In this document: positions 18,297-31,340 of the stretch, in pieces
Layout: each line of letters begins with the position of its first letter
How positions within the stretch are numbered: the stretch's first letter is position 1
NCBI RefSeq assembly: GCF_019703515.2
Contig: NC_059373.1
Location: 18,996,281-19,060,280 of the forward strand
Direction of reading: 5' to 3'
Source: Myxocyprinus asiaticus
Taxonomy: Eukaryota; Chordata; Actinopteri; Cypriniformes; Catostomidae
Length of the DNA: 64,000 nucleotides
The notes under the pieces: generated by a model
Told to the model about the DNA's origin: nothing
The model's database searches: none
Seen by the model: the letters and a program-made list of their open reading frames with translations, nothing else
Made by a program: the position numbers and the translations under genes

Positions 18297-18740
18297 GAAA
18301 GAGGCTTCCTAAAGCAAACTCCCGCCCCCTGCTGTCTTCACTGCTCTCCTCTGTCTCAGCTACGCTTGGGAGAGCCGCCGGCCGGCGCTATTAATTTGTG
18401 TTATCCAAGATGGAGGTTTAGTGATGTTCGCTAGCACTCAGAAGTGATCCCTTTTCCGTCCGTGTCAGATCATTCCTCAGACACAGGGGCGGACACCTTT
18501 TTTAAATCGTTCCACCTGTGGGGAAAATAAATAGGAACTTTAATTTTGGATATTGTTATTTTTTTTTCTGTTTTCCAACACAGCCATGAGCTCGGGGGAA
18601 GGGGCCGAGGAAGCGGCGAAGGACACGGCCGATATAGCGACGTTCTTCAAATCTGGTAAGCCCGAAGCTCGCGAGCCACCGCGGGGCTATGGGACATTGT
18701 TCGTGCGCTGTCTCTCCTAGAGTTTGTGGGGAGGCTGGAT
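18297..18740 (+). promoter_or_regulatory. CpG-rich promoter region of gene B
   Basis: The block is GC- and CpG-rich against the AT-rich background (gagccgccggccggcgcta near 18372). It holds a YY1-like CCAAGATGGAGG at 18405-18416, which marks a likely transcription start. A short upstream frame (ATG GAG GTT TAG) begins inside it. Confidence 0.65.
18584..18655 (+). CDS. Gene B first coding exon
   Basis: A strong acceptor-like tract (tttttttctgttttccaacacag) precedes CC-ATG, so this may be exon 2 behind a non-coding exon 1; otherwise the 5'UTR is continuous. ATG at 18586 gives MSSGEGAEEAAKDTADIATF then FKS, and the exon ends in phase 1 at the donor gtaagc (18656). The N-terminus is acidic and small-residue-rich with no signal peptide, so a cytosolic or nuclear product is likely. 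I do not recognise the gene. The CpG context and strong splice site support a real gene. Confidence 0.7.
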
Positions 18741-20590
18741 CGCCCGGCAGATTTATAGTCATTTTTATACCATATAATTTATAAAGTGCAAAAACCATGA
18801 CTGCTCTGATAACCTGCGTTAGATGAAAATGAGGGTTGTACCCGCCTCGTTGGTTACTTTTGAGACATTTTTGTTGGTTGTCTCGAGCTCGTGCGAGCCA
18901 TTCATGAGAGATATCAGCAGGATATTAACAGAGACAGACAACTGCAATACACATCTCATATATTTTACCAGCCAATTACATCTTAAAACGATAGGTAAGA
19001 GATATCAGAGATCACCATCTTTTTATTGATGAAGAGCTAGTTGCTATAAATGAAATGTTAGCCGGAGTGCTGGCAGGTCACCTTATGAACGACTAAATTA
19101 AGTTCTTACTAAAAGCTGCTTACATTTTACCTACAAAATCCCTTAAGAATATTGTAAATTACTGTCACTATTATTCTCATGATCTTGAATTAGAGGCAAC
19201 CATACGTGTGATGAGAAATGGAAGAGGCTCGAGCTGTCAGTCCCCTTTTAATGATCTGTTACATATAGGTTAAACATAAAAAGCAGTTGTTTTCGAAGAC
19301 AAGGCTAACAGTTGGCAAGACAGTCAGTGATATATGAAAGATCAGACAGATCTGAGTAGGGAGTCAGCAATGTAAACAATGACCTGGCGTGGCACTCTCT
19401 TAACTCACTGCTAACTAGCTAGCATGGTTTGAGAGATTAAGCTGGTGAAATAGTGTTTTTTTGTTTTGTTTTTTACCATAATACTTATTGTCATAAAGTC
19501 ACAACTAGTGTGAAATATAGTGACAAACACTATTAGGGATTTAGTTACTATTGTTAGATTTAGTTAAGAAACAGCAACTGGAACCTTATTTACTTATGTA
19601 GCATTTGGTTGCTAAATTAGCAAAGCTACTCCACCGATATTGATTGCTCAACCTTCGGATTTAGGACCATCTTATGAAATATCACAACCAGTTAGTTATC
19701 AAATTTTAAGTCAGTACATACATTAGGGGTATTGAGACATTAAAGCTAATGTAGTGATCTTGCATGCACTTTCCATAAATCCAACCACTTCCAATCAAAG
19801 TGATATATTGATATATTGCTTTTAGGAAATATTTAGTCATGTTGTGCCTCTAGTCACTTAATACATTAATATATTTGTTATTATTTGTAGTTCTAAAACA
19901 TGTAATTATATCAAGTCTTACACATATTGTTTATCCAGCTTGCATATAAATAAATCACAGTGCCTTCCTGGCACTGATTACACCTGCAGGGTGACACACA
20001 CAGTGGTTTTGTTCTGTTTTAGGTAGTGAAACCACAATTGGAAGGACACCATCTTGCCACTTTCCACTTGCTATTTTCATTCCGGAAATCTTTGGTTGTT
20101 TCAGTACCCCCTCAGTTTGGTTTTGGTTTAGACAGTGTGCTTGTTACTGCTAGATGTTATAACCTACTTTACTCTTGCAGCCTCTTAATATACAATAGCT
20201 GTTTGCTCTTTCTTCCTGCGGAAGTAAGTTACCCCTATCTTTTTCCATTGTCATCATGTTTGAACATGCAGAGGCTCACAGGCCATGTCTCTCTCTTTAA
20301 CCCCACCTTCTTACTCCTTTACTCACTAAACACCTTGACCCCATGTTTATCGTCAGTCTACATGCCATGCAAATGAATCCTGTAGTCTGCAGTCAAAAAA
20401 ATTGATCAGTGATATACACTATGTTTCATGTCACTTGTTTGCCTTGCTAATTATCATCATCTTACTATGAATCTGAGCAGATCAAAATGATATTCATTGT
20501 AAGTACTGAAGTTCATTGGTTTTTCGTTGTTTGAAAGGATTTGTCTCTTGGGTAGTTATTTTTTGGGACTAAATTGCGACTTCCTCGATG
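18656..20590. other. Gene B intron 1, proximal part
   Basis: AT-rich single-copy-looking sequence. No exon, RNA gene or recognisable transposon was seen. Confidence 0.5.
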
Positions 20591-20596
20591 AGTTTT

Positions 20597-21135
20597 CAAC
20601 TTGTACCTCCTTTGAAAAAAGAGCAAAAATCTGGATTACAGTGAGGCACATACAATAGTTAATGTGGCCAATCACTAAACATAAAATTACTCATTGTTTC
20701 AAAAGTATAGCCACAAGATGTTAATGTGTTAACATGATTTTAGGGTAAAAAAAACTTTGTGTAAAATGGCCAATTTGACAACTTCATTGCCATGAAGACA
20801 TAATGCTGTGAACCCTAAAACAACAGTAAAAAAAAATATTTAAACAGCTTTAGAGCTGAAATAACACAAGTTTTAACAGAAGAATTAATGTAAGTGCTTT
20901 TATAGCATTTCAACCTTCACATTTCTGACTTTTAAACCCTCCCAAAATTGTCCCCATTCACTTCCATTGTAAGTGCCTCACTGTAACCTCAATCTTTGCT
21001 CATTATTTCATTTTTCTTTTTTTTTCTTTTTTTTAAAGAAAAGGAGGGACGAGTCATAATGTTTTGTGGATTAAAATGTTTTTTTTGTGGTAATCAACAT
21101 TATGCCACAAATACTGTCGATGTAGCTTACCTTTT
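20597..21135. mobile_element. Palindromic MITE family M, copy 1
   Basis: Near-palindrome: acttgtacctcctttgaaaa and ggattacagtgaggcacata on the left mirror cacttccattgtaagtgcct cactgtaacctc and gaggacgagtc-like sequence on the right. Related copies are at 40035-44860 and 55096-55655. Confidence 0.7.
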
Positions 21136-21882
21136 ATTGAAACATGATTATTCATAGTATTTAATATTAATTATATTACCAGAATATTATTATTTTACAT
21201 GGATTAGCTGTCATCCATGTTGAAGACATGCATGTTCTCATGTAGGCTCTAGTCTGTTGATTCTTCTGTTGCTGTTTGAATGAAGTTGTGATTACCTATA
21301 ATTTAACTAGATAGATGAGTTCCTGACTTTTTAATGTACTCAGATACATAATTTTTTCTTTTAAAATACCCCTTTTCTTTGTCCGTACTTTTAGTTTTTA
21401 TAAATCTCACTCTTATTAAAGTGATAGTGATTTTGGACATCTTATAGTGTGCTAAATTGCTTTTCTGTTGATTTTGATAGTGTTTTTGTCCTTGGCTAAA
21501 AGGCCCCCTGGTAGTTTTTGGAAGCAGTGATGATTTAAGGCTGGCAGTGGCTCTTTTTCTCTCTCTAGCATTAGATGAATTTTTCTGACACAACGTCATG
21601 TGGTTAGCATTGGGGAGTTACATTTTCTTTCGTTGACTGTTACCACATCAGCTGGGTAGTCACTGCGCACAGCCAGTTCACTCCAGACTCACTCTTTCTC
21701 CTTTTCTTCTTCTCTTGATTTATCCTGCCCTATCTCTCCCTCTTCGTGTCATCTTTTTCAGTTTTCTTGTTCAGCTCTTGTCTCTGTCTCCGTCTCCATG
21801 TGTGGTAGGGAAAGGTCGTATTGACCTACATTTGTTGGGTTGGGGCTGGTGCACTCACTGCCCCCTCTTTCTTCTGGCACAG

Positions 21883-22004
21883 AGCAAGAACATCCTACTT
21901 ATTCAACTGGAGAGAGAGAGCGATGCCAAGACAGCTTCCGACAGTAAATCTCAGAGGCCAGTGCAGGATCATCCTAAGAGAAAATGCGGTGCAAAATCTG
22001 TCCG
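21883..22004 (+). other. Coding-like open stretch with splice-like ends
   Basis: A pyrimidine-rich acceptor (ctttcttctggcacag) precedes an open frame beginning SKNILLIQLERESDAKTASD and containing HPKRKCGAKSVR, with a gtgagg donor-like site. The frame is phase 0 in, which does not match gene B exon 1. It could be an alternative exon or chance. Confidence 0.2.
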
Positions 22005-22607
22005 AGTGAGGGAAATCGCGAAATGAGGCACGAAATGAAATCAAACAATTTGTGGAAAACAGTGTGTATAGGAATATGTCCCATTTAGGGTTGTCACGAT
22101 TACTCAATTTAATTCGATTAATCCATTAGAAACATTCCTCAATTACAAAATTGCAGAATCGACAAATAGAAAATAAAGCGGAAGTGACGCAGTCCATGGA
22201 TGAGGGCCCGAAAACATAATGACAAGAGGTGTCAGATGTGTAAGAGCACTTCACTTTAGATTTGAAATACAATATAGTTATATGTCAACCTGAAAAACCA
22301 TAACATTGCTTTAGCAATGCAACAGCACTTGAAAAGATGACATCCAGTTTTTACAGACCCGCCAGACACAGCATGGTAAATTCACTAGGTAGACTGCATG
22401 TGATTTGCGGTACTGCGCATCCAGATGCAGGAGGAAGGTTGAGGCCTTTGCTGCCACACGTGAATCACTGAACTCAGCAAAAAAATAATTTGTAATGCAC
22501 TCTTAACCTATTTATTTACACAATCGTTTGCTTTAAAGAAGGAATATAAAATAATGAAACGAAAAATTAATCCGTCAGACTTGATTAAATTATTATTGGT
22601 ATTAATT

Positions 22608-23040
22608 GCTTTTCTCCCCAATTTGGAATGCCTAATTCCCAATGCGCTCTTAAGTCCTCGTGGTGGCATAGTGACTCGCCTCAATCTGGGTGGCGGAGGA
22701 CGAATCTCAGTTGCCTCCGCGTCTAAGACAGTCAATCCTATCTTATCGCATCTTATCACGTGGCTTGTTGAGCACGTTTCCGTGGAAACTTTGCGTGTGC
22801 GGAGGCTTCACGCTATTCTCTGCGGCATCCATGCACAACTCACCACACGCCCCACCGAGAGCGAGAACCACATTATAGCGACCACGAGGAGGTTACCCTA
22901 TGTGACTACCCTCCCTAGCAACCGGGCCAATTTGGTTGCTTAGGAGACCTGGCTGGAGTCACTCAGCACGCCCTGGATTTGAACTTGCAACTCCAGGGGT
23001 GGTAGTTAGCGTCTTTACTCGCTGAGCTACCCAGGCCCCA
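22608..23040 (-). mobile_element. tRNA-derived SINE family S, copy 1
   Basis: On the minus strand it begins ggggcctgggtagctcagcg, with an A box in tagctcagcgag and a B box in gttcaaatcc. The body contains caaattggcccggttgctag. It is flanked by ttggtattaatt (22596-22607) and ttgatattaatt (23041-23052), a 12-bp target duplication with one mismatch. It lies inside an AT-rich repeat at about 22090-23780. Confidence 0.85.
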
Positions 23041-23884
23041 TTGATATTAATTATTGAATAAAGCCACAGCTCTGTATTCTTTCAGTCAAAGCTCAACATG
23101 AGCTTGCCGTTAAAGCCACACGGATGCGCGTCTCCTGCTTTTGTGATTGGGCAGTATTTACCAAAAGCACAACAATACCCGCAATTGCTGCAGCTCAATG
23201 CAAGAAAGTGAAAACATGACATAATTACTGTAAATATTGTATTGTATTCCATGTTGCGTTTAAGAGATAGTTAAAAAAAACCCAGCAAAATAAAATGGTT
23301 TTTATATCTCCATAAAATAGTGTAACCATGAATCTCATCCTTAATAAACAAGATTGATGGGCAGACATTGTTTGCAAAAAGATAAAATATTTTTTCAATG
23401 GCCTGATTTCCCATATTTGAGTTCTAAACTGAAATGCGTAGATTGTGTTGAACTAGTTAATGTAAAAGTAGCACTTGCATAAAAAAAAAAAATTAGACAC
23501 ACCTGGAGTAACCAATGTCTGTCAGCTTGAACTATATATATATATATATATTTTAATTATAGATCTGCTTTGGATGTCTGTTGGTTTTAGATATTGTTTG
23601 CACAATCTTTTTCAATCAAACAGTTCATCAAAACCTAGGTTGATGACTGCATTTTAGCCAAACGTGACTTCACCTCGACAACATTATGCAATCTGAGTTA
23701 TTTAATAACTTTTCCGATTACTTGATTAATTTTCAGAATAATTGCTAGATTACTCGATTACAAAAATAGTCAATAGTTGCTTGGCATTAGTTCTGTTTGG
23801 AAGAAATCGCCAAGCTGATGGGGTCTCTTAAGATTGTAACCATCAAATTGAATCATAGGAACATAGAAATTATTTTGAGCCGTG

Positions 23885-24440
23885 TATTATCCAAATATCC
23901 ATACGTCCGACACTGCATACTGTCACAGTATGTACTGTATTTGAAGAAGGGTGCATTTATCATCTGGTAAAACAGCATGTACTTTAGGTATGTGTTTGAG
24001 TAGTATGAATAGATTTCGGACATACATCATCTGGGGACGTGGGTATTGACCTGTGACCTAAATATATGACACAAGAACAACAACCTCAGAAATAATCCAC
24101 TTTGTTTTTTTTGTTAAACATGCACCATTTAAACACTAGGAACAACTTTCTTGGTATATATACCACTTACAGTTGAGGAGAGCTGTCTGACTCGTGATTC
24201 ACCGCTGTTCTTTTATATCCAGTGGTTTGAACGTGACTTCTCAGCTCCGGAGGCATAATGCGATCTTAAAATGTTCAGCCACACTTCAGAAACTCACTGT
24301 AAATAGGTCATCCAGGTATTTCTTGCTTACTGTTTTATGAATACTGAGGATTCGGACATACAACTCCATTGGCATGCTGTTTTTGGCATACTAGTACAGT
24401 ATATAGTAGGCAAGTAATAAGTATGGATATTCTGATACTT
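23885..24440. mobile_element. Probable MITE
   Basis: The left edge ccaaatatccatacgtccga is similar to the complement of the right edge aagtatggatattctgatac. The interior is rich in catac/gtatg words (gtatgtactgtatttg, agtatatagtaggcaagtaa) as in common fish MITEs. No clear target duplication. Confidence 0.45.
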
Positions 24441-25995
24441 GTTTAACCCCTACTAATCTTCGCCTTTATGTAAAACTCTGCCTCAACTTTCTCAAACCAA
24501 ATGGGTACTAAACTGGCTTTGGTCAAGCCATATATTTTATTACAGATTTGTTTTAACCTGGTCTATTAGAACCACATTACATACATTTCTGCAAAATCAT
24601 TTTTGCGTGGCTCGTTGTATACATCACGGCACTTTCCTGATGAAATGAACACTAAAGGCACTAAAACAACAATGATTTTATTTCCTTTCACACAAATCAT
24701 GATTAGAAGGGCAGATTAGTTCATAAACATGAAATTGTCCTGTTCCCCACACAATGCTGTCTTATGACATCACAATACATTTACTGTAGCAAATGACATG
24801 TAAGGCGATATATTTTAATATTTGCATTACATAACGAACTACATTTACAGGCTTTTTCAAACGCAATCAAATTGCGCTGTAGCTCAACTGAGAGTGTTGA
24901 ACTTGCAATACAACGGAGTGGGGGATGAGTCCCGAAAAGTATGCTTGTCAACACGTGAGCATTGCTTCAGCTATTATGTTTTTCATGTCACATTTGCTTT
25001 TACAACACTTATCAATTAGTTTAAGGTTTTGGGTAGGGATTTAGGTTTTGTTGGTAGAGCAAAACCCTTATCTGTTTGGAAGAAAATTTACCTCACTTTT
25101 AGCGCCACACAGTGGAGATTTTCCCTCGGAACTGCCGCGATATGTGTAAGATTTCACATCATATTAGTTTGCACAAATTAGTATTTGTCCCAATTTTTTT
25201 TGTGGTCAGACAGTATTGTTTGACCATTGACATAGGCACATGGCTGTTGTGAGGTATGACAGTATCAATCCCTTTAATGGTGAATCATCCACAAAGGGAG
25301 AGCGTTGGTATTTACAGTACAATAGTGCAGAAGTCCAACTTCCCTTTTTGAAAATAATTGTGGTTAAGAAATGTTTGTGTGTTAAGGGCCCTTAAAAGGC
25401 AATGTTCTTTTGTTCCTATTTCTGTTCAATGTTCAATGTTCCTATTTCTGTTTAAAAATCCCCTTGACACGTGGCCTAGTTCTTCAATGACAATACATAG
25501 GGGCATTGCCTTGTACCATCAAAGACAATCAAACGTTTTGAGGCCCAGGTCGATGTCATCTACTCTTACCTGATGTTAATGCTTCCTGAGGTGGATTTTG
25601 CTCAGAAGGTCTGGTCTGATGGAAAAGTAAAAAACAAGGCTTTCATTTTGGAGGAGAACAATCCACTGCAAGGGTGGCTTGAATGCCTTAACATGAATGT
25701 TTGCTGGATCTATAAGACTGATATCCCATTCATAAAAAGGTTTTCATACATTTTCATAACCTTTCTTTGCCTAAAATTTGGCTTCACTCTTTTTCTTTTC
25801 ACCCTGGTGAACTGTTTAATGGTGTAGGAATTTAGTTCTTACTGGTTCTATGTGAACTTAGGAATGCATTCCTTCTCTGCTTTGACATAAGCATTTGTTA
25901 GAGTGTTTTGGGGTTTGTCACATCCTTTCTTTGTCTAAAATTTGCATTCACTCTTTCTTCATCCTGGGTCAGTCCATCTCAAGTGGTCCAATACA
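24441..25995. other. Gene B intron without recognised features
   Basis: An open stretch at 25573-25827 (starting MLMLPEVDFAQKVWSDGKVK) has no splice context or familiar motif and is not called as a gene. Parts near 25860-25990 and 25480 share short words with the flank at 32840-32900, hinting at an older duplication. Confidence 0.4.
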
Positions 25996-26133
25996 GGTTG
26001 CTTGACCATTTTTAATTTTCCTATTTTTTTTTTTTGGAGTGATTAGTATTGCAAAACCACCAGTTTTTTAATTTTTATTTTACTTGGTTTAACCAGGACA
26101 GCTATCTTTGTGTCATAGCACACATCAAATTTT

Positions 26134-28204
26134 GTAGTGTTTCCCACAGGAGTTTGTGAGACTGTGGTGGGTGGACCTCGGACCCTCTAGGGGGTGTCCG
26201 GGGGCATGGGCCCCCGTAAAAATTGTTTTTACATTTTAAAGTTTAATGCATCATTCTGGTGCACTTTGATCCAGCCAGTGCATGCTGTTAGCCTGTTAGC
26301 TGTTAGCCTCTGCTAACCGGCTAACTCACGTTATTGTCAAACTACATATAAACTTACCACTGAGAAATGTCCTGTTCTCATCACGATGGCAGTTCGGGTT
26401 TATCTTCCAATGCATCATTGTCGGACTCGTGCTCAAATTGGTAAGGTAAAACACATTTTTTCAGACGGAGCTGAAACTCGGATATGGTAGTGGGCGTTTC
26501 CTTTCTGACATGCTGTAAGCAATATACCAATCACAACAGACTGGGACATCTGACCAATCAGAGCAGAGTAGGCTCTCTGAAAGGAGGAGTTTAGAATAAA
26601 TCCTTTAGAACGGATCATTGAAGGAGTCGTTTTTGACACTGGGGAAAAAAACGTAATGCTGCAATTTAAATTATGAGCAAATTAAAGTGTTTTTTGACCT
26701 TGGATGCATGTAAATCTATTGTATGAGACCATTAAAACAAAATTAGGCACGTTTAAAAACCATAATAGGTGCACTTTGAGCATTGACGTGATTGTCCTCC
26801 AGACAAGCAAATTGGTCATTTACTTGTCTGGAGAGAAAAAAGGACATTTAGGTTACATGCTCAAGTAACATGTCAAACTTTATGTTGTATATTTTTCTAA
26901 AATTATGACCGATGCCCAACCTAATAGTGTACCTATGCAATCAACTCAATTCTCTGCAACCGAAATGTAAACTGCACTGGGTAGGGGAGGAGGCTATTGT
27001 CATATGATAATTATTTTGTTACATATGGTAGTCAAATAAAGAAAAGCCTCCATCGCCATTATTTACAGCAGGTGTGCTCACACTTCATTGGAATGAGATC
27101 TACTTTTTCATCATGTTATTGCTGCAAGATCTGCCATGTACAATAAAGACTATACGTTATCACAATACCAAAATTTCAGTAGTCGGTAGTGAAATTTGAC
27201 GTTTCTCAATACCAACTTTAATACCACAACAAATAATAACACTAACTAATATGTTAAGTATGGAAGAATTGTTTCAAGTAATTATTCAAGACTAGTAAAC
27301 AGTCAGTAATAAAATAACAAAAAACAGCAATGAATAGCATTTGATTAAAAACAATAGAACAAAAAATACAAATTAAGAAAATTCAGTGCTTTTTAATAGC
27401 TTTAAAAGTTTTTAACAGCAGTAGGCCATCAAGTATTCAAGTAAACATTCAGAATGAAATGCAACATAAAACTACTACTGGTCTTTACTGTATGATTATA
27501 ATTTATAATTTTTAAAGCTACTAAAGTTACTCAGTCAAGAGCATTGAGTGGTATTCTTGTTATGGTTGTTTGATTATTACAATAACACACTACACTAGAC
27601 GGCAGCAGGTCTATTAGCTTACATTTATACTTTTGAATACAAATCTGCTTTTTTCCCCGCTGTTTACGTTCACTTTAGACATCACTCTCTGTGTTTACAT
27701 GAATACCTCAACAAGACATGAATTTTGAAATGTATTTGACCATTCAGTTGTGCATTAGCGCGAGCATTTTCGGAATAAGCACACGTTCAGCACACACACA
27801 TACGCTGCCTGTCAATCAAACAGGTCGCAGCTGTTACTTGATAAAATTACGTGCTCTGGATTACGTTCAACAGCAGAAAAAGAATATGAACTTTCTATTA
27901 AGTTACACAGGGCAAGGCTATCACAAATATTGCTGGTTATTTTTTTGTTATTGACATTTTAATCAGTCTGCTTGTCCAGTCGGGCAAGTAAAATTCTCTT
28001 TCACTTGCAACTTCAAAAATCCACTTGTCCCAGACAAGCGTTAATGTCAAGCACTGTGAGCCATCAAAGAAATGAAGCAGATGTGGTTACCTGTGTTGAT
28101 CTTGCTCTTCAATAGCTGAAAATAGTTATGTTGTCAGAGCCGCTGGTAATAACGTTAGATAATTGGTTCCAGTGCGTGTGTGTGTGAGCATACCTGCATA
28201 CAAC
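26134..28204. mobile_element. Composite repeat block inserted in the left TIR
   Basis: The block starts tagtgtttcccacaggagtt, contains the GC-rich tag gggggtgtccgggggcatgg, and ends tgcatacaacactg. The edges are hAT-like (cagtg/cactg) and the flanks aaattttg / gattttgg are similar. Inside, gacaagcaaattggtcattt (near 26803) and cttgtcccagacaagcg (near 28025) suggest a further inverted-repeat MITE at about 26770-28060. Confidence 0.5.
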
Positions 28205-28897
28205 ACTGATTTTGGTTATACAGCGGTTTACGGAAACCTCAATATCACGGTTCAGGATGGTCCTAGCTCTTTGGAACAGAAACCAATCTCTAGACCACAT
28301 TAAAAGGTACATGTATAAACATTTTGCACTATTAGGGTCAATTTATAATGGGAAGGGTTCGAGTCACGGTCTTAATTTTTTAGGGGGTACCTAGGTAAGT
28401 ATAGTGTGCATGCAGATACGCCTGCAACTAACGATTATTTTGATAATTGATTAATCTAATGATTATTAGAACGATTATTCAACTATTCGGCTATTATTGC
28501 AACAATTAATCATTAGCTCTTAACCGATTATTCAGCTTGTGCCCCGACATAAAAGGATGTATTAAATGTGCTTACTAACAATAAAAAGCACAAAATCATC
28601 TTTTAAAAATACTTCTAAATGACATTCACTGAATTAAAGGGAAAATACTTATTAAGTTTAATTCAGTAAAGAAATTCACTGCAAAATTCCTATTTTTATA
28701 AAGTGTTTTTGTCTTGTTTTCCATTTAAAATGGTCTAAAAATCCTTAAAACAAGATACATTTACTGAGAAGCAACATATAAGATATTTAGACTTGCTTTA
28801 AGAGAATGTATCTTAAATATAAGTGAATTTTGTATAGAAGTGTTTTTTTCTCACTTGGTTATACTTCTGCGAGTGCAGTAAAGACAAAATATACATA

Positions 28898-30102
28898 CAC
28901 TGGCAGCCAAAAGTTTAGAATAATGTACAGATTTTGCAGTTTCGGAAGGAAATTGGTACTTTAATTCACCAAAGTAGCATTCAACTGATCACAAAGTATA
29001 GTCAGGATATTACTGATGTAAAAAACAGCACCATCACTATTTGAATAAAGTAATTTTTGATAAAATCTATACAGGCCCCATTTCCAGCAGCCATCACTCC
29101 AACACCTTATCTTGAGTAATCATGCTAAATTGCTAATTTGGTACTAGAAAATCACTTGCCATTATATCAGACACAGTTGAAAGCCATTTTGTTTGTTAAA
29201 TGAAACGTAACATTTTTGAGTTGCCACAGTATGCAATAGACTGGCATGTCGTAAGGTCAATATTAGGTAAAAAATGGCAAAAAAAACAGCTTTCTCTAGA
29301 AACTCATCAGTCAATCATTGTTTTGAGGAATGAAGGCTATACAATGCTTGAAATTGCCACAAAATGAAGATTTCATACAAAGGTGTACACTACAGTCTTC
29401 AAAGACAAAGTACAACTGGCTCTAACAAGGACAGAAAGAGATGTGGAAGGCCCAGATGTACAACTAAACAAGAGGATAAGTACATCAGAGTTTCTAGTTT
29501 GAGAAATATACGCCTCACATGTCCTCAGCTGACAGCTTCATTGAATTCTACCTGCTAAACACCAGTTTCATGTACAACAGTAAAGAGAAGACTCAGGGGT
29601 GCAGGCCTTATGGGAAGAATTGCAAAGAAAAAGCCACTTTTGAAACAGAAAAACAAAAAGAAAAGGTTAGAGTGGGCAAAGAAACACAGACATTGGACAA
29701 CAGATAATTGGAAAAGAGTGTTATGGATCTTAACCCCATTGAGCTTTTGTGGGATCAGCTAGACTGTAAGGTGCGTGAGAAGTGCCCGACAAGACAGCCA
29801 CATCTATGGCAAGTGCTACGGGAAGCGTGGGGTGAAATGTCACCGGAGTATCTGGACAAACTGACAGCTAGAATGCCAAGGATCTGCAAAGCTGTCATTG
29901 CTGCACATGGAGGATGTTTTGATGAGAACTCTTTGAAGTAGTTCTGAACTTTTTTTTTTAAGTTGTAATAAAAGTTTTTCACGTTATTAATATCCTGACT
30001 ATACATTGTGATCAGTTGAATGCCACTTTGGTGAATAAAAGTACCAATTACTTTCCATAAGAGCAAAATCTCTACATTATCCCAAACGTTTGGCCACCAG
30101 TG
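28898..30102 (+). mobile_element. Decayed Tc1/mariner element
   Basis: TIRs over 100 bp begin cactggcagccaaaagttta, with the inverse at cgtttggccaccagtg. TA dinucleotides flank both ends (28896-28897, 30103-30104). The shared inner TIR sequence includes cattcaactgatcacaaagt atagtcaggatatta. Transposase remnants are readable on the plus strand. Confidence 0.85.
29364..29940 (+). pseudogene. Tc1 transposase remnant
   Basis: The N-terminal part (29364-29558) contains GSNKDRKRCGRPRCTTKQED, the GRPR-type DNA-binding region. The C-terminal part (29708-29940) contains DLNPIELLWDQLDCKVR, which holds the last catalytic acidic residue of the DDE/D fold region. The middle with the other catalytic residues is missing or scrambled. 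Confidence 0.8.
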
Positions 30103-30230
30103 TATATTCAAGATCTATTCTCTAAAAGCAAGTCTAAATATATTATATGCTGCTGCTCAGGTGAATGCACAACATTTTTAGATGCATATTCAACATTCTC
30201 AGATAACAATTTTTTCCTCTGCAGTATAGT

Positions 30231-30490
30231 TGGGCAGTGGTAGCTCAGCGGTTAAGGCTCTGGGTTACTGATCAGAAGGTCAGGGGTTCAAGCCCCAGCA
30301 CTGCCAAGATGCCACTGTTGGGCCCTTGAGCAAGGCCCTTGACCCTATCTGCTCCAGGGGCGCCGTATCATGGCTGACCCTGCATTCTAACCCCAGCCTA
30401 GCTGGGATATGTGAAAAAGAAGAATTTCACTGTATATGTGCAAATGTATAATGTGTGATAAATAAAGAAAATTATAAAAATTATAATTAT
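30231..30490 (+). mobile_element. tRNA-derived SINE, second family
   Basis: The head tgggcagtggtagctcagcg gttaag and the B box ggggttcaagccccagca are intact. The body includes cttgagcaaggcccttgacc and the tail is AT-rich with aataaa. It is a standard fish tRNA-SINE structure. Confidence 0.85.
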
Positions 30491-31340
30491 TATAGTTGCT
30501 AAAGAAAATGTTTGTTGTTTTAAAGGAGTTTTAGATATTTATATTGGAAAACAAGCCAAAACAAAAACAAATCAAAAACATATTTTTTTGCAGTGTATAA
30601 TGGGGTGGAGACTACCTCTCTCACATTTCTGTTCACTTCAATCCATCTTTAAAAAACAAACTCTCTCTTATTAATAAAGCTGCGTATTGCCAATTTTCTT
30701 CATAAATGCACAGTGACATATATTATGATTCAAGTCGCTAGCCATCACGTTATAATCTAGCTGCAGCAAGCGTGTGCGCTCAAGGTATGAGTGTCCCCGC
30801 GACAGAGTGTGCCTTAGCTGGGTGCAGAAAGTTTGGAGTGCATCTGGACTGTGAGCTGTGTAATTCTTCCTCTCCTCAGTCAGGCACGAGCTGCAGTGCT
30901 GCTTTCATGCATCATCATTAGAGTTATGTTATGTTAAATGAGATCAAACGACTATTCGACAACAGAACATTTTGTCAACAATTTTTTTATTGTCAACGTT
31001 GTCGATAATGTCTACTAATCGTTTCAGCCCTACAATCGGAATATTTCAGGTTTGAGACTTCTCTTTTATTTTTTTTAGGGGGGTGAGAGTGCAATTTTTT
31101 AAAATTCCCCTCACTTTCGGGTTGAATATCTCTGGTGGGGGACCTGAAATTTCCATAAAACGAAGTCCTCTATAGTAGTATTCCGCTGTAAAAAAATTTT
31201 TGTTTGAGATACCACTGGTTACAGAGCTAGGGCTAGTAGAAATCTGGGGAAAAGCCTACTTTATTCATGCATTTTAAGAAATGAGTAGATGTAATATAAG
31301 CATAACAAAAATAAACAGTATTTTACATGTACATGTTTTA

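Larger units (their letters stand above)
28412..31035. mobile_element. hAT-like repeat nested in the left TIR
   Basis: The left edge cctgcaactaacgattattt tgataattgattaatc and right edge gataatgtctactaatcgtt tcagccctac are the ends of a common fish repeat. Its insertion point is proven by the intact right TIR, where gtgtgcattcagaacatttc agg is uninterrupted. It carries a Tc1 element and a SINE. Target duplication unclear. Confidence 0.65.

Noticed and set aside
25573..25827. 85-codon open frame
   Set aside because: No splice context, no known motif, hydrophobic low-complexity end; likely chance.
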